Of a DNA stretch of 58,751 bases, positions 1-8,157 are shown piece after piece. The translations under genes were made by a program, and so were the position numbers. This stretch comes from Ahniella sp. GTDB taxonomy: Bacteria > Pseudomonadota > Gammaproteobacteria > Xanthomonadales > Ahniellaceae. The notes below the pieces were generated by a model. The model made no database searches. It was not told the DNA's origin and was given only the letters and a program-made list of their open reading frames with translations. The stretch's first letter is position 1. Each line of letters begins with the position of its first letter. Where the stretch lies: contig JADJRU010000024.1 in assembly GCA_016712105.1 (NCBI GenBank), positions 1 through 58,751 on the forward strand. The letters run 5' to 3'.

Positions 1-401
1 AAGCCGTGTTCCAGACCACGAACGCCGGCCTCGGCCAGTCCACGTGTATCGGTATTGGCGGCGACCCGATCAACGGCCTGAACTTCATCGACTGCCTGGG
101 GATGTTCCAGGACGATCCGCAGACCGAAGGCATCATCATGGTCGGCGAAATCGGTGGCAGCGCCGAAGAAGAAGCGGCCGAGTTCATCACCGAGTACGTC
201 CGCAAGCCTGTGGTGGTGGCGTTCATCGCCGGCGCGTCGGCTCCGGTGGGCAAGCGCATGGGTCATGCCGGCGCGATCATCTCCGGTGGCAAGGGCACGG
301 CGGCAGCGAAGTTCGAAGCACTCGAGAAAGCCGGTGTCACCACCGTGCGTTCGCCGGCCGACCTCGGCCGCACGATCCTCGAGCGTCTGACAAAGCGCTG
401 A
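1..401 (+). CDS. sucD: Succinate-CoA ligase (ADP-forming) subunit alpha, C-terminal part
   Basis: Partial at the left edge; the reading frame is already open at base 3. Succinyl-CoA synthetase converts succinyl-CoA and ADP/GDP plus phosphate to succinate and ATP/GTP in the TCA cycle, as an alpha/beta complex in the cytosol. The visible ~132 residues contain the glycine-rich GIGGDPINGLNF segment, the EIGGSAEEEAA segment and the GKRMGHAGAIISGGKGTA stretch, which holds the phospho-accepting histidine of the family (HAGAI). The protein ends LTKR, a normal C-terminus. A strong hairpin follows the stop. The beta-subunit gene sucC would be expected upstream, outside the window. Confidence 0.97.
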   Translation, partial: AVFQTTNAGLGQSTCIGIGGDPINGLNFIDCLGMFQDDPQTEGIIMVGEIGGSAEEEAAEFITEYVRKPVVVAFIAGASAPVGKRMGHAGAIISGGKGTAAAKFEALEKAGVTTVRSPADLGRTILERLTKR

Positions 402-422
402 TTCACGGCGTTTGCGCAGTTG

Positions 423-455
423 AAAAGGCCTCGCCCGGCGGGGCCTTTGCATTTT
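423..455 (+). terminator. Rho-independent terminator of sucD
   Basis: A GC-rich stem (AAAGGCCTCGCC pairing with GGCGGGGCCTTT, one T-G wobble) with a short loop is followed by a T-rich stretch. It lies about 25 bases after the sucD stop. Confidence 0.85.
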
Positions 456-510
456 GGGAGTGACTTGACAACGCGGCTGGCTTTCATCAATCTATTCAGT
501 AATTAACCCC

Positions 511-1941
511 ATGATGAACCTCACGAAGAAATTGCCGACATTCCCGACGGTGACCTTGCCGGCGCCGGACGGCGGCTTGCCAGTTGAAGTCTCGCTGATT
601 GCGCAGCTCGATCCGGGGGCGGGTGATGCCTTGATCACACGCACCGACATGCGCCAGCGCGGGCACCAGAACTTTGTCGATGCACTCGACGAACCGTCGG
701 CGCGCATCGGCGACACCGATTTCGAAAAAGGAGATGCGTCGTCGCTGTACACGTTTTCGGTCGGTCAACACGGGCACCCGTTCCATCGGCATCAGGGCCA
801 TCGAGTGTTCACCGCCATCACCGGCAGCGGTGGTACCCAGTTGCGGTTCGCGATGCTGCCGGATTCGGCCATGCACGCCGACGCACGCGCGTTCTTGCGG
901 GCGATGCGGTTCGTGGATCTGCCGCCGGACTGCCTGTTCACCGTCCGATTCGGTGGCGGCACCTGGCACCAGTTCGTGCCGCGCCCGGGCACCACCGGTC
1001 ATCCGGCCCTGTTCGCGTTGTCCTGCCATACCAATGAGTTGGGAGGTCAGTTGACCGATGAGCTCCGTGGCCAAGTCCTCGCGAACGGCGCCGACATCCC
1101 GAGCCTGACCGAAACCCCGCCTGCCACAGTACAAGCGCTGCTGATGGACCCGACGTTTGATACAGCACGAGTTCCGACCACGGCACTCGCGCTCGACAAG
1201 TCGGCCCAGCAGACTTGTGGTGTCGTGGGTCGTATCGTCCGTGCCCGTCTCGGTTCGTGGCGGAGCGCCCTCACGCGCTTCCGCGCCACGGCTGGATTGG
1301 TGTCGAGTAACGGCGCAGGACGAGAAGTCCAATCACATCGGCACATGCCGCTCGACTCGCTCGCAGCCAGGCAGTTCGCCGGGCATCGTGTCCACGAGGA
1401 TGCTTTCGAGCTGCGCCTCGCTGCCGATGAAATCGGGACACGGAGTGCCCGGGCGCTCCTGGGGTCCGTACTCGAAGGGTTCCTGGAACACCGGCCGATC
1501 GGCGTCGCGCAGTTGATGCGCCTGCGCAACTTCCTGGTGCGGCCGTTCCGTCTGCGCACCTCCACGATCGGGTGCCCGGTTTCGTCATTGCTCGTCGACG
1601 TTGGCGGCAGCCGCTTCAACGGCTTGCCCGTGCATGACAGCCGGGTGGCGCCCGGAGACGATCTCGCCGAAGTGGTGTTGGGCGCAGATGACCGGCATCT
1701 GGCGTTCCGTTCCGTCGTCCGTGTCGAAATCCATGCAGACGGCGGCGCATCGGTGTGGCTCGGTACCCGTGTTGCCACCCGAAACGTGTTCGGGGTGGTC
1801 TATATGGCGCTGATCGACTTCGTGCACCGCCGATACGTGAGCCCGGCAATGCTGCGGCTGGCGGTCGAATACGCGACACGGGATGTTCCCGCGAGGCAGT
1901 TCAGCCCGGGGGCATCGAACAGCCCCGGTTTCGCCACATGA
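511..1941 (+). CDS. Cupin-like / DUF2867 two-domain protein
   Basis: About 476 aa, function unknown. Residues ~70-140 look like a single cupin-type beta-barrel strand set (HGHPFHRHQGHRVFTAITG, with several histidines that could bind a metal), and ~155-185 hold a histidine and FVPRPG segment consistent with the second cupin motif. Residues ~300-465 match the DUF2867 pattern: EDAFEL near the start, LMRLRNFLVRP, RFNGLPVHDSR, DDRHLAFR and a final VHRRYVSPAMLR. The start is one of two adjacent ATGs (511 or 514); no clear Shine-Dalgarno is visible. The gene stands alone between two terminator-like hairpins. The domain calls come from remembered family patterns, so they are moderately sure; the substrate is unknown. 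Confidence 0.8.
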   Translation: MMNLTKKLPTFPTVTLPAPDGGLPVEVSLIAQLDPGAGDALITRTDMRQRGHQNFVDALDEPSARIGDTDFEKGDASSLYTFSVGQHGHPFHRHQGHRVFTAITGSGGTQLRFAMLPDSAMHADARAFLRAMRFVDLPPDCLFTVRFGGGTWHQFVPRPGTTGHPALFALSCHTNELGGQLTDELRGQVLANGADIPSLTETPPATVQALLMDPTFDTARVPTTALALDKSAQQTCGVVGRIVRARLGSWRSALTRFRATAGLVSSNGAGREVQSHRHMPLDSLAARQFAGHRVHEDAFELRLAADEIGTRSARALLGSVLEGFLEHRPIGVAQLMRLRNFLVRPFRLRTSTIGCPVSSLLVDVGGSRFNGLPVHDSRVAPGDDLAEVVLGADDRHLAFRSVVRVEIHADGGASVWLGTRVATRNVFGVVYMALIDFVHRRYVSPAMLRLAVEYATRDVPARQFSPGASNSPGFAT

Positions 1942-1952
1942 AATTAAGCCAC

Positions 1953-1976
1953 GCCCATGCCAGTCCGGGCATGGGC
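1953..1976. terminator. Perfect 9-bp hairpin between the DUF2867 gene and glyA
   Basis: GCCCATGCC is followed six bases later by its exact complement GGCATGGGC. There is no T-run, so it is either a weak terminator or a leader structure of glyA. It starts 12 bases past the upstream stop. Confidence 0.5.
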
Positions 1977-2018
1977 GGGTAACATTGAACGCTTTCCACT
2001 CTGCCCGGGATGCTGCCC

Positions 2019-3272
2019 ATGTATCGCAACTACTCTGAGCTCGCCGTGTTCGATCCGGAATTGGCCGACGCCATCAACAAGGAAGCCGTCCGCCAGGAAG
2101 ATCACGTCGAACTGATCGCCTCCGAAAACTATGCCTCACCGCGTGTGATGGCGGCCCAGGGTTCGGTGCTGACGAACAAGTATGCCGAAGGGTATGCCGG
2201 CAAGCGCTACTACGGCGGTTGTGAATACGTGGATATCGCCGAACGTCTGGCGATCGAGCGCGTCAAGAAACTCTTCGGCGCCGATTATGCAAACGTGCAG
2301 CCTCATTCCGGCTCGCAGGCCAATGCCGCGGTCTATCTGGCATTGCTGAAGCCGGGTGACACGATTCTCGGCATGAGCCTGGCGCATGGCGGCCACCTCA
2401 CGCACGGTGCCAAGGTCAACTTCTCCGGCAAGATCTTCAACGCAGTGCAGTACGGCATCAACCCGGATACCGGCCTGATCGACTACGACGAAGTCGCGCG
2501 TCTGGCGGTTGAACACAAGCCGAAGATGATCGTCGCCGGGTTCTCGGCGTACTCGCAGGTCATCGATTGGTCGAAGTTCGCCGAAATCGCCAAGTCCGTC
2601 GGCGCCTTGTTCTTCGTCGACATGGCGCACGTCGCAGGGCTCGTGGCCGCCGGTGCCTATCCGAATCCGGTGCCGCACGCCGATGTGGTCACCTCGACAA
2701 CACACAAGACGCTGCGCGGCCCGCGCGGCGGCATCATCCTCGCGAAGGCCAATGCCGACATCGAAAAGAAACTGCAGTCGATGGTGTTCCCGGGTACACA
2801 AGGTGGTCCGCTGATGCACGTCATCGCGGCCAAGGCCGTGGCCTTCCTCGAAGCTCTGCAGCCGGACTTCAAGGCTTACCAGGAGCAGGTCGTCAAGAAC
2901 GCCCAGGCCATGGCGACCACCTTGCAGAAGCGCGGTTACAAGATCGTCTCCGGCGGCACGAAGAACCATCTGTTCCTGCTCGACCTGATCGGTCGTGACG
3001 TCACCGGCAAAGACGCCGAAGAAGCCCTCGGCGCCGCGCACATCACCGTCAACAAGAACGCCGTGCCGAACGACCCGCGCTCGCCGTTCATCACCTCCGG
3101 CTTGCGCCTCGGCACACCAGCCGTCACCACCCGCGGCTACAAGGAACCCGAGTGTGTGGCGCTCGCCGAGTGGATCGCCGACGTGCTCGACAACCCGACG
3201 AACGAACAGGTTATTGCCGGCGTCCGTGCAAACGTCACGAAGCAGTGCCGGCAGTTCCCGGCCTATGCCTGA
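2019..3272 (+). CDS. glyA: Serine hydroxymethyltransferase
   Basis: Cytosolic PLP enzyme that converts serine and tetrahydrofolate to glycine and 5,10-methylene-tetrahydrofolate, the main one-carbon source. The PLP-binding motif TSTTHKTLRGPRGG is present with the Schiff-base lysine at residue ~230; HGGHLTHG (~120), SGSQANAAVY and the FVDMAHVAGL segment (~200) are all intact. With the ATG at 2019 the protein is 417 aa, exactly the usual bacterial length; an ATG at 2010 in the same frame would add three residues (MLP). The next gene is hipB, so the glyA-nrdR-ribD arrangement known from Xanthomonas is not kept here. Confidence 0.97.
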   Translation: MYRNYSELAVFDPELADAINKEAVRQEDHVELIASENYASPRVMAAQGSVLTNKYAEGYAGKRYYGGCEYVDIAERLAIERVKKLFGADYANVQPHSGSQANAAVYLALLKPGDTILGMSLAHGGHLTHGAKVNFSGKIFNAVQYGINPDTGLIDYDEVARLAVEHKPKMIVAGFSAYSQVIDWSKFAEIAKSVGALFFVDMAHVAGLVAAGAYPNPVPHADVVTSTTHKTLRGPRGGIILAKANADIEKKLQSMVFPGTQGGPLMHVIAAKAVAFLEALQPDFKAYQEQVVKNAQAMATTLQKRGYKIVSGGTKNHLFLLDLIGRDVTGKDAEEALGAAHITVNKNAVPNDPRSPFITSGLRLGTPAVTTRGYKEPECVALAEWIADVLDNPTNEQVIAGVRANVTKQCRQFPAYA

Positions 3273-3289
3273 TGGGCCTGGCTCCCGGA

Positions 3290-3360
3290 TTATCATTTAT
3301 TACAGATAAATTGAATTAATCTGCAATCACAAATAAATTCCACAAATCTGTGATCCATGA
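3290..3360 (+). promoter_or_regulatory. AT-rich hipBA promoter with candidate HipB operators
   Basis: The 130 bases between glyA and hipB are strikingly AT-rich. A candidate sigma-70 promoter is TTGAAT (3311-3316), 17-base spacer, TAAATT (3334-3339). It overlaps an inverted repeat ATCACA (3326-3331) / TGTGAT (3349-3354); a second inverted pair TTATC (3290-3294) / GATAA (3305-3309) lies just upstream. Overlap of dyads with the promoter fits HipB autorepression (inference). Confidence 0.45.
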
Positions 3361-3402
3361 TAAACATGTCTTATTGTCGAAAGAAGATAAGCACGGTGAC
3401 TC

Positions 3403-3756
3403 ATGGCCGCGATCCGAATTTACGAGCCACCTCAATTAACCATCTATCTGCGTGAACTCAGGCGGGTGCGCGGGTGGACTCAGGCGGAATTTGGTCATCG
3501 CCTCGGTGTTAGCCAATCGCGCATTGCCGAAATCGAGCGACACCCCGAGCGAATAAGCGTCAAGCAGCTTCTAGAAGTGCTTGCGATCCTGGGGGGAGGC
3601 TTCATTGGGCAAATGCCGCAGGTAGTCGCTCCTCAGGGGATCGGGCCGGATGCAGCGAACCTGTCAAGGCCAGTGCCTCTCGTGCAGGAAAAGCCCACTT
3701 CGGACTCCAAAGGGTCGGATCCCGCAGAGCACGAAACCCCGGGGGGCGAGTGGTGA
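3403..3756 (+). CDS. hipB: HipB-type antitoxin, XRE-family helix-turn-helix protein
   Basis: 117 aa. Residues ~12-66 form an XRE/Cro helix-turn-helix (LRELRRVRGWTQAEFGHRL, then SQSRIAEIER). The tail from ~75 is acidic, proline-rich and probably disordered, as in HipB antitoxins. The stop overlaps the start of the downstream hipA by 7 bases, indicating translational coupling. Expected role: bind and neutralise HipA and repress the operon through the dyads upstream. The HTH call is firm; the antitoxin role rests on the HipA neighbour. Confidence 0.88.
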   Translation: MAAIRIYEPPQLTIYLRELRRVRGWTQAEFGHRLGVSQSRIAEIERHPERISVKQLLEVLAILGGGFIGQMPQVVAPQGIGPDAANLSRPVPLVQEKPTSDSKGSDPAEHETPGGEW

Positions 3757-5083
3757 CACGGCATTTGGTCGGATGGATGAATGGTCAGCGAGTTGGACAG
3801 TGGCGTGTCACGGATGCCGGAGTCCACTATTTTGATTACGACGCAGAGTGGATGCGTTCTGAAGAAGGCCGACCGCTGTCCTTGTCAATGCCCTTCACCC
3901 GCTCAGGCCAGATCAAGGGAGCGATGGTTGAGGCCTACTTCGACAATCTATTGCCCGATAGCGACATCATCCGGCAGCGGATCCAGACGCGATTCAAGAT
4001 ACGCACACGCCGAACCCTTGATCTGCTGGCAGAAATCGGCCGGGACTGCGTAGGCGCGTTGCAACTCCTGCGTGAGGGCGACAACCCGGATGGACATGAC
4101 AGGATCCAAGGTGCGCGGCTGACCGAAACGGATGTCGAACGACACCTTGGACGAGTATCGAGCACGGGAATCGGGGCGCAGAACGGATCCGAAGAATTCC
4201 GAATTTCAGTCGCTGGAGCGCAGGAGAAAACAGCGCTCTTGTGGCATGAGGGACAATGGCAAACTCCGTTGGGTTCGACACCCAGTACGCACCTGTTGAA
4301 GTTGCCACTCGGCATCATCGGTGGAATGCGGAACATCAATATGTCGGACTCCGTCGAGAATGAGTGGCTTTGCAGCCGTATCCTGGCGGCATTCGGCCTT
4401 CCGATCGCGCAAACGAGCATTGGCCAATTTGGGATACCAAGGCACCGATCGTGACCCGATTCGATCGCAAACTGACGACCCAACTCGGACAATGCCGGAT
4501 CCTGCGCTTGCCGCAGGAAGATTTCTGCCAGGCAACGGCAACCCCGTCAGCACAAAAGTACGAAGCAGACGGGGGGCCTGGATTGAGGCGAATCCTCGAC
4601 CTGCTTCAAGGATCATCCGATCCTGTCCGCGACAGAACCAATGTTCTGCGCGCACAGTTCGTATTCTGGATGCTCGCGGCAATCGACGGGCATGCGAAGA
4701 ATTTTTCCTTGTTCCTCCGCCGCGGTGGCGCGATCGAACTCACGCCGTTTTACGATGTCTTGTCGGCTTGGCCGTTCATAGGTAGTGGCCCCAACCAAAT
4801 CGAATACGAAAAGGCAAAACTCGCCATGGCGCTTCGATCGAAGAACACCCACTATCAAATAGGCAAGATTCTCCCAAGACACTGGAAAGCCGAAACCGAG
4901 CGCGCAGGACTTGATGACGGTTGGCGCGTGCTGCAGGAAACTGCCGCGGACGTTCCCCGAGTGCTCGCGAAAGTCGAGTGCGAACTCCCGAACGGATTTC
5001 CGGAGTACCTATGGTTGTCCGTACGGAATGGCGTGATGCGGCACGTCGAACGTTTCCAGGCGCTATCAGCAGAACTCAAGTAA
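3750..5083 (+). pseudogene. hipA: HipA-type serine/threonine kinase toxin, split by a -1 frameshift
   Basis: HipA kinases phosphorylate a translation target (GltX in E. coli) and cause growth arrest. The N-terminal half reads to a stop at 4454 and includes the HipA_N domain, the FDNLLPDS segment and ISVAGAQEKTALL, whose serine aligns with the autophosphorylated Ser150 of E. coli HipA. The C-terminal half continues in another frame (from about 4434 to 5083) with VTRFDRKL, the catalytic loop DGHAKNFSLF and the metal-binding YDVLSAWP. Adding one G to the GGG at 4431-4433 restores a 444-aa protein with GQFGDTKAPIVTRFDR, normal for the family. All catalytic residues are intact, so this may be a sequencing error rather than a dead toxin. 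Confidence 0.88.
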
Positions 5084-5086
5084 CAC

Positions 5087-5453
5087 GTGCTCAGTGGCGT
5101 CCACGCCGTCGTCCTCGGGTTCGGTGCCCACAACGGCTGCCCCGGAACGAACGGCCAGCCGACTGTCTGGCTCGAGCCTCTCGGTGCCGGTTCGATCATC
5201 CCCGGCACCTGCGCGCGGACGCAGACGACGAAAGCCGAGCCCGGCCCGTTCATCGTGCGGAATGGCCGCACCTGCACCGTGACGTTCGAGGTCGACCGAC
5301 ACCTTCACCAATACGCAGAGTCCCGGCGACAGCGCAGTGTTCGCGTGGTTTCCGATCAGTGACGCGTTTGGGGCGCTTGGAATTCCGTCGGGCAACTCCG
5401 GGTACTACGGCGGTTGGTGGTGCATCCGCGACGTTCGGGCGGGGCACGTATGA
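5087..5453 (+). pseudogene. Remnant of an unrecognised, probably secreted-protein gene
   Basis: A protein-like frame runs from just after hipA to about 5300 (FGAHNGCPGTNGQPTVWLEP, NGRTCTVTFEVD) and is continued in another frame to a stop at 5451 (DTFTNTQSPGDSAVFAWFP, SGYYGGWWCIRD). The joined text reads smoothly across VTFEVDTFTNT, which suggests one gene broken by a frameshift near 5295. Cysteines and aromatic/Gly runs suggest an extracytoplasmic domain. No start with a ribosome-binding site and no family recognised. Confidence 0.4.
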
Positions 5454-5532
5454 CGAAACCGGAAAGGAGTGAGTAAACTTTCCTGCAGAGCACTGATGGC
5501 GACTCATTTGGCAGTTTCGAACTGCTCCGCAA

Positions 5533-5738
5533 ATGAGCCGCCGCATGAACCTGGAGGGAACCCGATTCTGGTTCGCTGGCGACTCCGGTGAAACCGCGTT
5601 CACTCCCGAGCCGGGGACGGCGCTGATTTCTTGCGCGATCGCATCCACGAAGGCGAGACCGTGACAGAGGGCATCAAGTACGTGCTCAGAACTGACATCA
5701 TGTACCGGAAGGCCTGGCTGTGGTTTAGAACCCGATAA
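5533..5738 (+). pseudogene. Remnant of a 2OG-Fe(II) oxygenase (prolyl-hydroxylase-like) gene
   Basis: Two adjoining frames carry the end of a 2OG-Fe(II) dioxygenase. The first (5533 to ~5628) reads GETAFTPEPGTALI; the second (~5628-5738) reads FLRDRIHEGETVTEG, then IKYVLRTDIMYRKAW. HEG..VTEG.KYVLRTD.MYR is the conserved C-terminal signature, with the distal iron-binding histidine and the 2OG-binding arginine. The N-terminal part with the HxD motif is missing, so this is a non-functional relic. The family assignment is from memory. Confidence 0.5.
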
Positions 5739-5750
5739 TCGTGTGTTATT

Positions 5751-5837
5751 GAACTCGTGAGTCACTTGAAGTCCGAGCACAAGCTGGGTCACGGGCACGC
5801 AAATGCCTTGGTAGCCTGGCACCTGGCACAGAAGTAG
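5751..5837 (+). pseudogene. C-terminal fragment of a DUF4287-type protein
   Basis: A 28-residue frame reads ELVSHLKSEHKLGHGHANALV then AWHLAQK and a stop. SHLKSEH.LGHGHANALV is the hallmark of the small DUF4287 proteins. No start codon with a ribosome-binding site precedes it and the N-terminal part is missing. It lies between another relic and the intact VOC gene. Confidence 0.5.
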
Positions 5838-5935
5838 TTGTTGCCTGCCGCGTACCTTGCTGCGAACAAAAGCGCGAGCCCAGACACGTCGCTCAGCTCA
5901 ACCGTTAAAGCGCACGAATCCTCAGGACGAGAAAC

Positions 5936-6313
5936 ATGGAAACCAACGACCTCGCGATTCCCATACTGCCGAGCCGATCGATCTCCGCGACAGCCGAGTT
6001 TTACGCTCGCCTGGGGTTTGAGGGTGGCGCACATGACTTCGACAACGGCTACGGCATCTTTCGGCGTGGGTCAGTCGAGCTTCACTTCTTCACGCACAAG
6101 GAACTCGTGCCATCGGAGTCACATGCCGGCTGCTACATCCGGGTCACCGACGTTGAGCGCTTCTATCAGGCGTGCCTGCGAAGCAAACTTCCAGACACGG
6201 GCATCCCGCGGATGGACCGATTGGAAGACAAACCCTGGGGCCTTCGTGAGTTCGCGATCGTCGACCCCGATGGAAACCTTCTTCGCATTGGCCAGGTGCT
6301 TCCCGAAGAGTAA
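5936..6313 (+). CDS. VOC-superfamily protein, bleomycin-resistance-like
   Basis: 125 aa, the usual length of a two-module VOC (glyoxalase/bleomycin-binding) fold. It shows SISATAEFYARLGF at ~16-29, HFFTHKEL at ~56, CYIRVTDVERFYQAC at ~68 and the C-terminal REFAIVDPDGNLLRIGQ at ~106-121. These match the small Ble-type proteins that bind glycopeptide drugs as dimers, but the ligand cannot be told from sequence. The ATG at 5936 follows AGGACGAG, a reasonable ribosome-binding site. It is one of only two intact genes in a block of decayed ones; a long repeat begins 59 bases after its stop. Such genes are common in integron cassettes (established), which fits a mobile origin (inference). Confidence 0.85.
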   Translation: METNDLAIPILPSRSISATAEFYARLGFEGGAHDFDNGYGIFRRGSVELHFFTHKELVPSESHAGCYIRVTDVERFYQACLRSKLPDTGIPRMDRLEDKPWGLREFAIVDPDGNLLRIGQVLPEE

Positions 6314-6372
6314 CTCGCCACGGGTCTCAGCAGCGCCGTCCGATCGTTCGTGCAACCGGCGCCGACTCCGCC

Positions 6373-6520
6373 GGTCGCAGGCTGGCGCTGAGCGAAGCGA
6401 AGCCCAGCTTGACTGAAGGCATCAGGAAACTCGGTGTGGGCTTGTATGGCTGACCAATGAATTCCGCTTGTTAGCGTGCTCATGCTTCTCGCAAGTAGCC
6501 AGGTTTCGCTGTGGTCAGAA
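6373..6520 (+). repeat. Dispersed repeat copy 1, behind the VOC gene
   Basis: About 148 bases related to 7407-7555. The head (GGTCGCAGGCT to CAGCTTGACT, ~42 bases) is nearly identical to copy 2 and contains GCTGAGCGAAGCGAAGCC. The tail is also alike (CTCATGCTTC.CGCAA.TAGC...TTGCTGT); the middle has diverged. The head can fold back on itself (GCTGG with CCAGC). Each copy follows an intact gene at a similar distance. Confidence 0.75.
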
Positions 6521-6594
6521 CGATCCCGTGTTCGCAAAAAGAACCAAGAACGTATGGATTTCCAGATAGCGTAGCCAATAACCGCCGGCTGATT

Positions 6595-6672
6595 TTGACA
6601 AGCTTGCGACGAACTCAAACAATCACTCTTGTGCTCCCTAATGCAAGGAAGCAAGATTGAAGTCGCAATCTT
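6595..6672 (+). promoter_or_regulatory. Candidate promoter and leader dyad of the macro-domain gene
   Basis: TTGACA at 6595-6600, a 17-base spacer and AACAAT at 6618-6623 resemble a sigma-70 promoter. A dyad AAGATTG (6653-6659) / CAATCTT (6666-6672) lies between it and the gene start. The rest of 6314-6698 holds repeat copy 1 and no coding frame. Confidence 0.4.
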
Positions 6673-6698
6673 CTTTACCCCACTAGGTGTCAAGACCA

Positions 6699-7331
6699 AT
6701 GCTTCAGCTAGTGCTAACCGCTCTTGATGCGCCACTGGCCGAGGCTTGGAAACGGCACTGCGGCGATTTTGATTTCGTCTCCATAGAGAAACGGTCAATT
6801 CTCGAAGTCGAGGCGGACGCGCTGGTGAGCCCCGCCAACAGTTTCGGGTTCATGGATGGCGGCATTGATCTCGCGTACAGCAATTTTTTTGGCTGGCAGC
6901 TTCAGGCAGCTGTGCAGGCTCGGATTCAATCGAGGTTCGACGGCGAGCTGCCGGTTGGAGCCGCAGACTTGGTTGAAACAGGTCATCTCAGTTTTCCCTG
7001 GTTGGTCGTAGCACCGACCATGCGGGTTCCCATGGCGCTGGTGAACTCTCCGAACCCATACTTGGCTGCCCGCGCAGCTCCAGTCCTTCTCGTCAACGGA
7101 AAATTCGAAACTGGCCCGCATGCAGGTGACCCGATATCAACACGGATAGAGCGGGTAGCGTTCCCCGGCTTGGGGACTGGCGTCGGAGAGCTGAGCGCAG
7201 ATGTGTGTGCCCGGCAAATGCGACATGCAATTTGTAGTGTGTTGCTCGGATCAGTGGAGTTTCCGCGCTCCTGGATTCAGGCTCAGGAGATCCACTATGA
7301 GATGACGAGGCCATCATGGCGACCACCTTAG
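6699..7331 (+). CDS. Macro-domain protein (ADP-ribose-binding/hydrolase-like)
   Basis: 210 aa from the ATG at 6699; an in-frame GTG at 6687 is a possible alternative. Macro domains bind ADP-ribose, and many remove it from proteins or nucleic acids. The ligand loops are visible: DALVSPANSFGFMDGGID at ~44-61 (loop 1, with the N and G residues that contact ribose), VGAADLVETGH at ~86, and VAFPGLGTGVGEL at ~152-164 (loop 2). This subgroup has a long insertion around 60-85 and occurs as stand-alone genes in mobile DNA (established). The gene has its own candidate promoter and sits between the two repeat copies, like a gene cassette. The specific substrate is unknown. Confidence 0.88.
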   Translation: MLQLVLTALDAPLAEAWKRHCGDFDFVSIEKRSILEVEADALVSPANSFGFMDGGIDLAYSNFFGWQLQAAVQARIQSRFDGELPVGAADLVETGHLSFPWLVVAPTMRVPMALVNSPNPYLAARAAPVLLVNGKFETGPHAGDPISTRIERVAFPGLGTGVGELSADVCARQMRHAICSVLLGSVEFPRSWIQAQEIHYEMTRPSWRPP

Positions 7332-7406
7332 CGCTGCCCAGTGAGTCTGGATATCGCCTTCAGAACTTCCAGATCGGCGTGTCATCACCGCATCGCTGGT
7401 CCTGTT

Positions 7407-7555
7407 GGTCGCAGGCTCGCGCTGAGCGAAGCGAAGCCCAGCTTGACTCAAGCCAACAGAAAACGCGGTGCGGGCCAATACGGCGACTACCGAAGGAAGC
7501 CAACCAAGCTATCGACCTCATGCTTCCCGCAATTAGCTCGGCCTTGCTGTCACCT
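7407..7555 (+). repeat. Dispersed repeat copy 2, behind the macro-domain gene
   Basis: Partner of 6373-6520. The 42-base head differs at about one position; the rest is roughly 70% alike by eye. It starts ~75 bases after the macro-domain stop, against ~60 for copy 1. The remainder of 7332-7669 shows no gene. Confidence 0.75.
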
Positions 7556-7669
7556 GCGCCGCTATTTGTCACGGTTGCCGAACAGTGATCGTCCGTGGAC
7601 ACCGGCCACGCTGACGGTTCACGTCGTCCCGGTCCGTTGTGTTTCCATGGGCAATATCCGAGGTCACAT

Positions 7670-8026
7670 GTGTCCATCTATCAAGAAATAATCGATCAAC
7701 TCGTCACTGAAACACGCAGAAACAGCGTCTACGCCAGCCGGGCAGGACAATGCGCCGTTTCCTATCGAAAGCGAGCAGTCCGCGTTCAATGACTTGCTGT
7801 TGACACTGACGGACGAGCAGCGACTACTTCTGTCCACGATTCTGCTGCAAGGCGCGATAGCGCAATCCATGATGTACTGGCCGCATGGTCCTGGTGGATG
7901 GAGTGTCGTGGCGTTGGTCTCAGCATGCGTGATCAGCCCATGCAGACAGGCCTGAGCGGTATGGGCATGCATGGTGACTACATCGGTAGGGTTAATGACT
8001 GGATGTGGCCGGATACTGAGGTCTGA
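7670..8026 (+). pseudogene. DUF6547-like small protein gene with two frameshifts
   Basis: The gene begins at a GTG (7670) after a GAGG ribosome-binding site and reads MSIYQEIIDQLVTET. It shifts frame to DNAPFPIESEQSAFNDLL and LTDEQRLLLSTILLQG, then returns to the first frame as AIHDVLAAWSWWMECRGVGL, GLSGMGMHGDYIGRVNDW and MWPDTEV before the stop at 8024. The pieces in order match a ~120-residue family I remember as DUF6547 (I.DQLV, PFPIES, AIHD.LA, G.HGDY.GR...W.WP). The two shifts, near 7730 and 7860, cancel out. Function unknown. It is the last member of the decayed block. Confidence 0.6.
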
Positions 8027-8157
8027 CCACGCTTTCAAGCCGACCACCATTACGAAGAACCCGGCGCAATTTTCGTATGTCCGTCCAATCGATCGCGAAC
8101 TGATGAACTCCAGCAAGTTCGCCAGGAGCCGCTCTCACAAGCAGCGCAGAAGCGTAC

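Noticed and set aside
2010..2019. Glycine riboswitch or other riboswitch before glyA
   Set aside because: Only ~77 bases separate glyA from the preceding gene and they contain a simple 9-bp hairpin, too short and without the tandem aptamer elements.
6313..6480. Canonical integron attC sites around the VOC and macro-domain genes
   Set aside because: GTTAGCG-like pieces exist, but no properly paired RYYYAAC/GTTRRRY cores were found, so I report only a repeat and not an attC.
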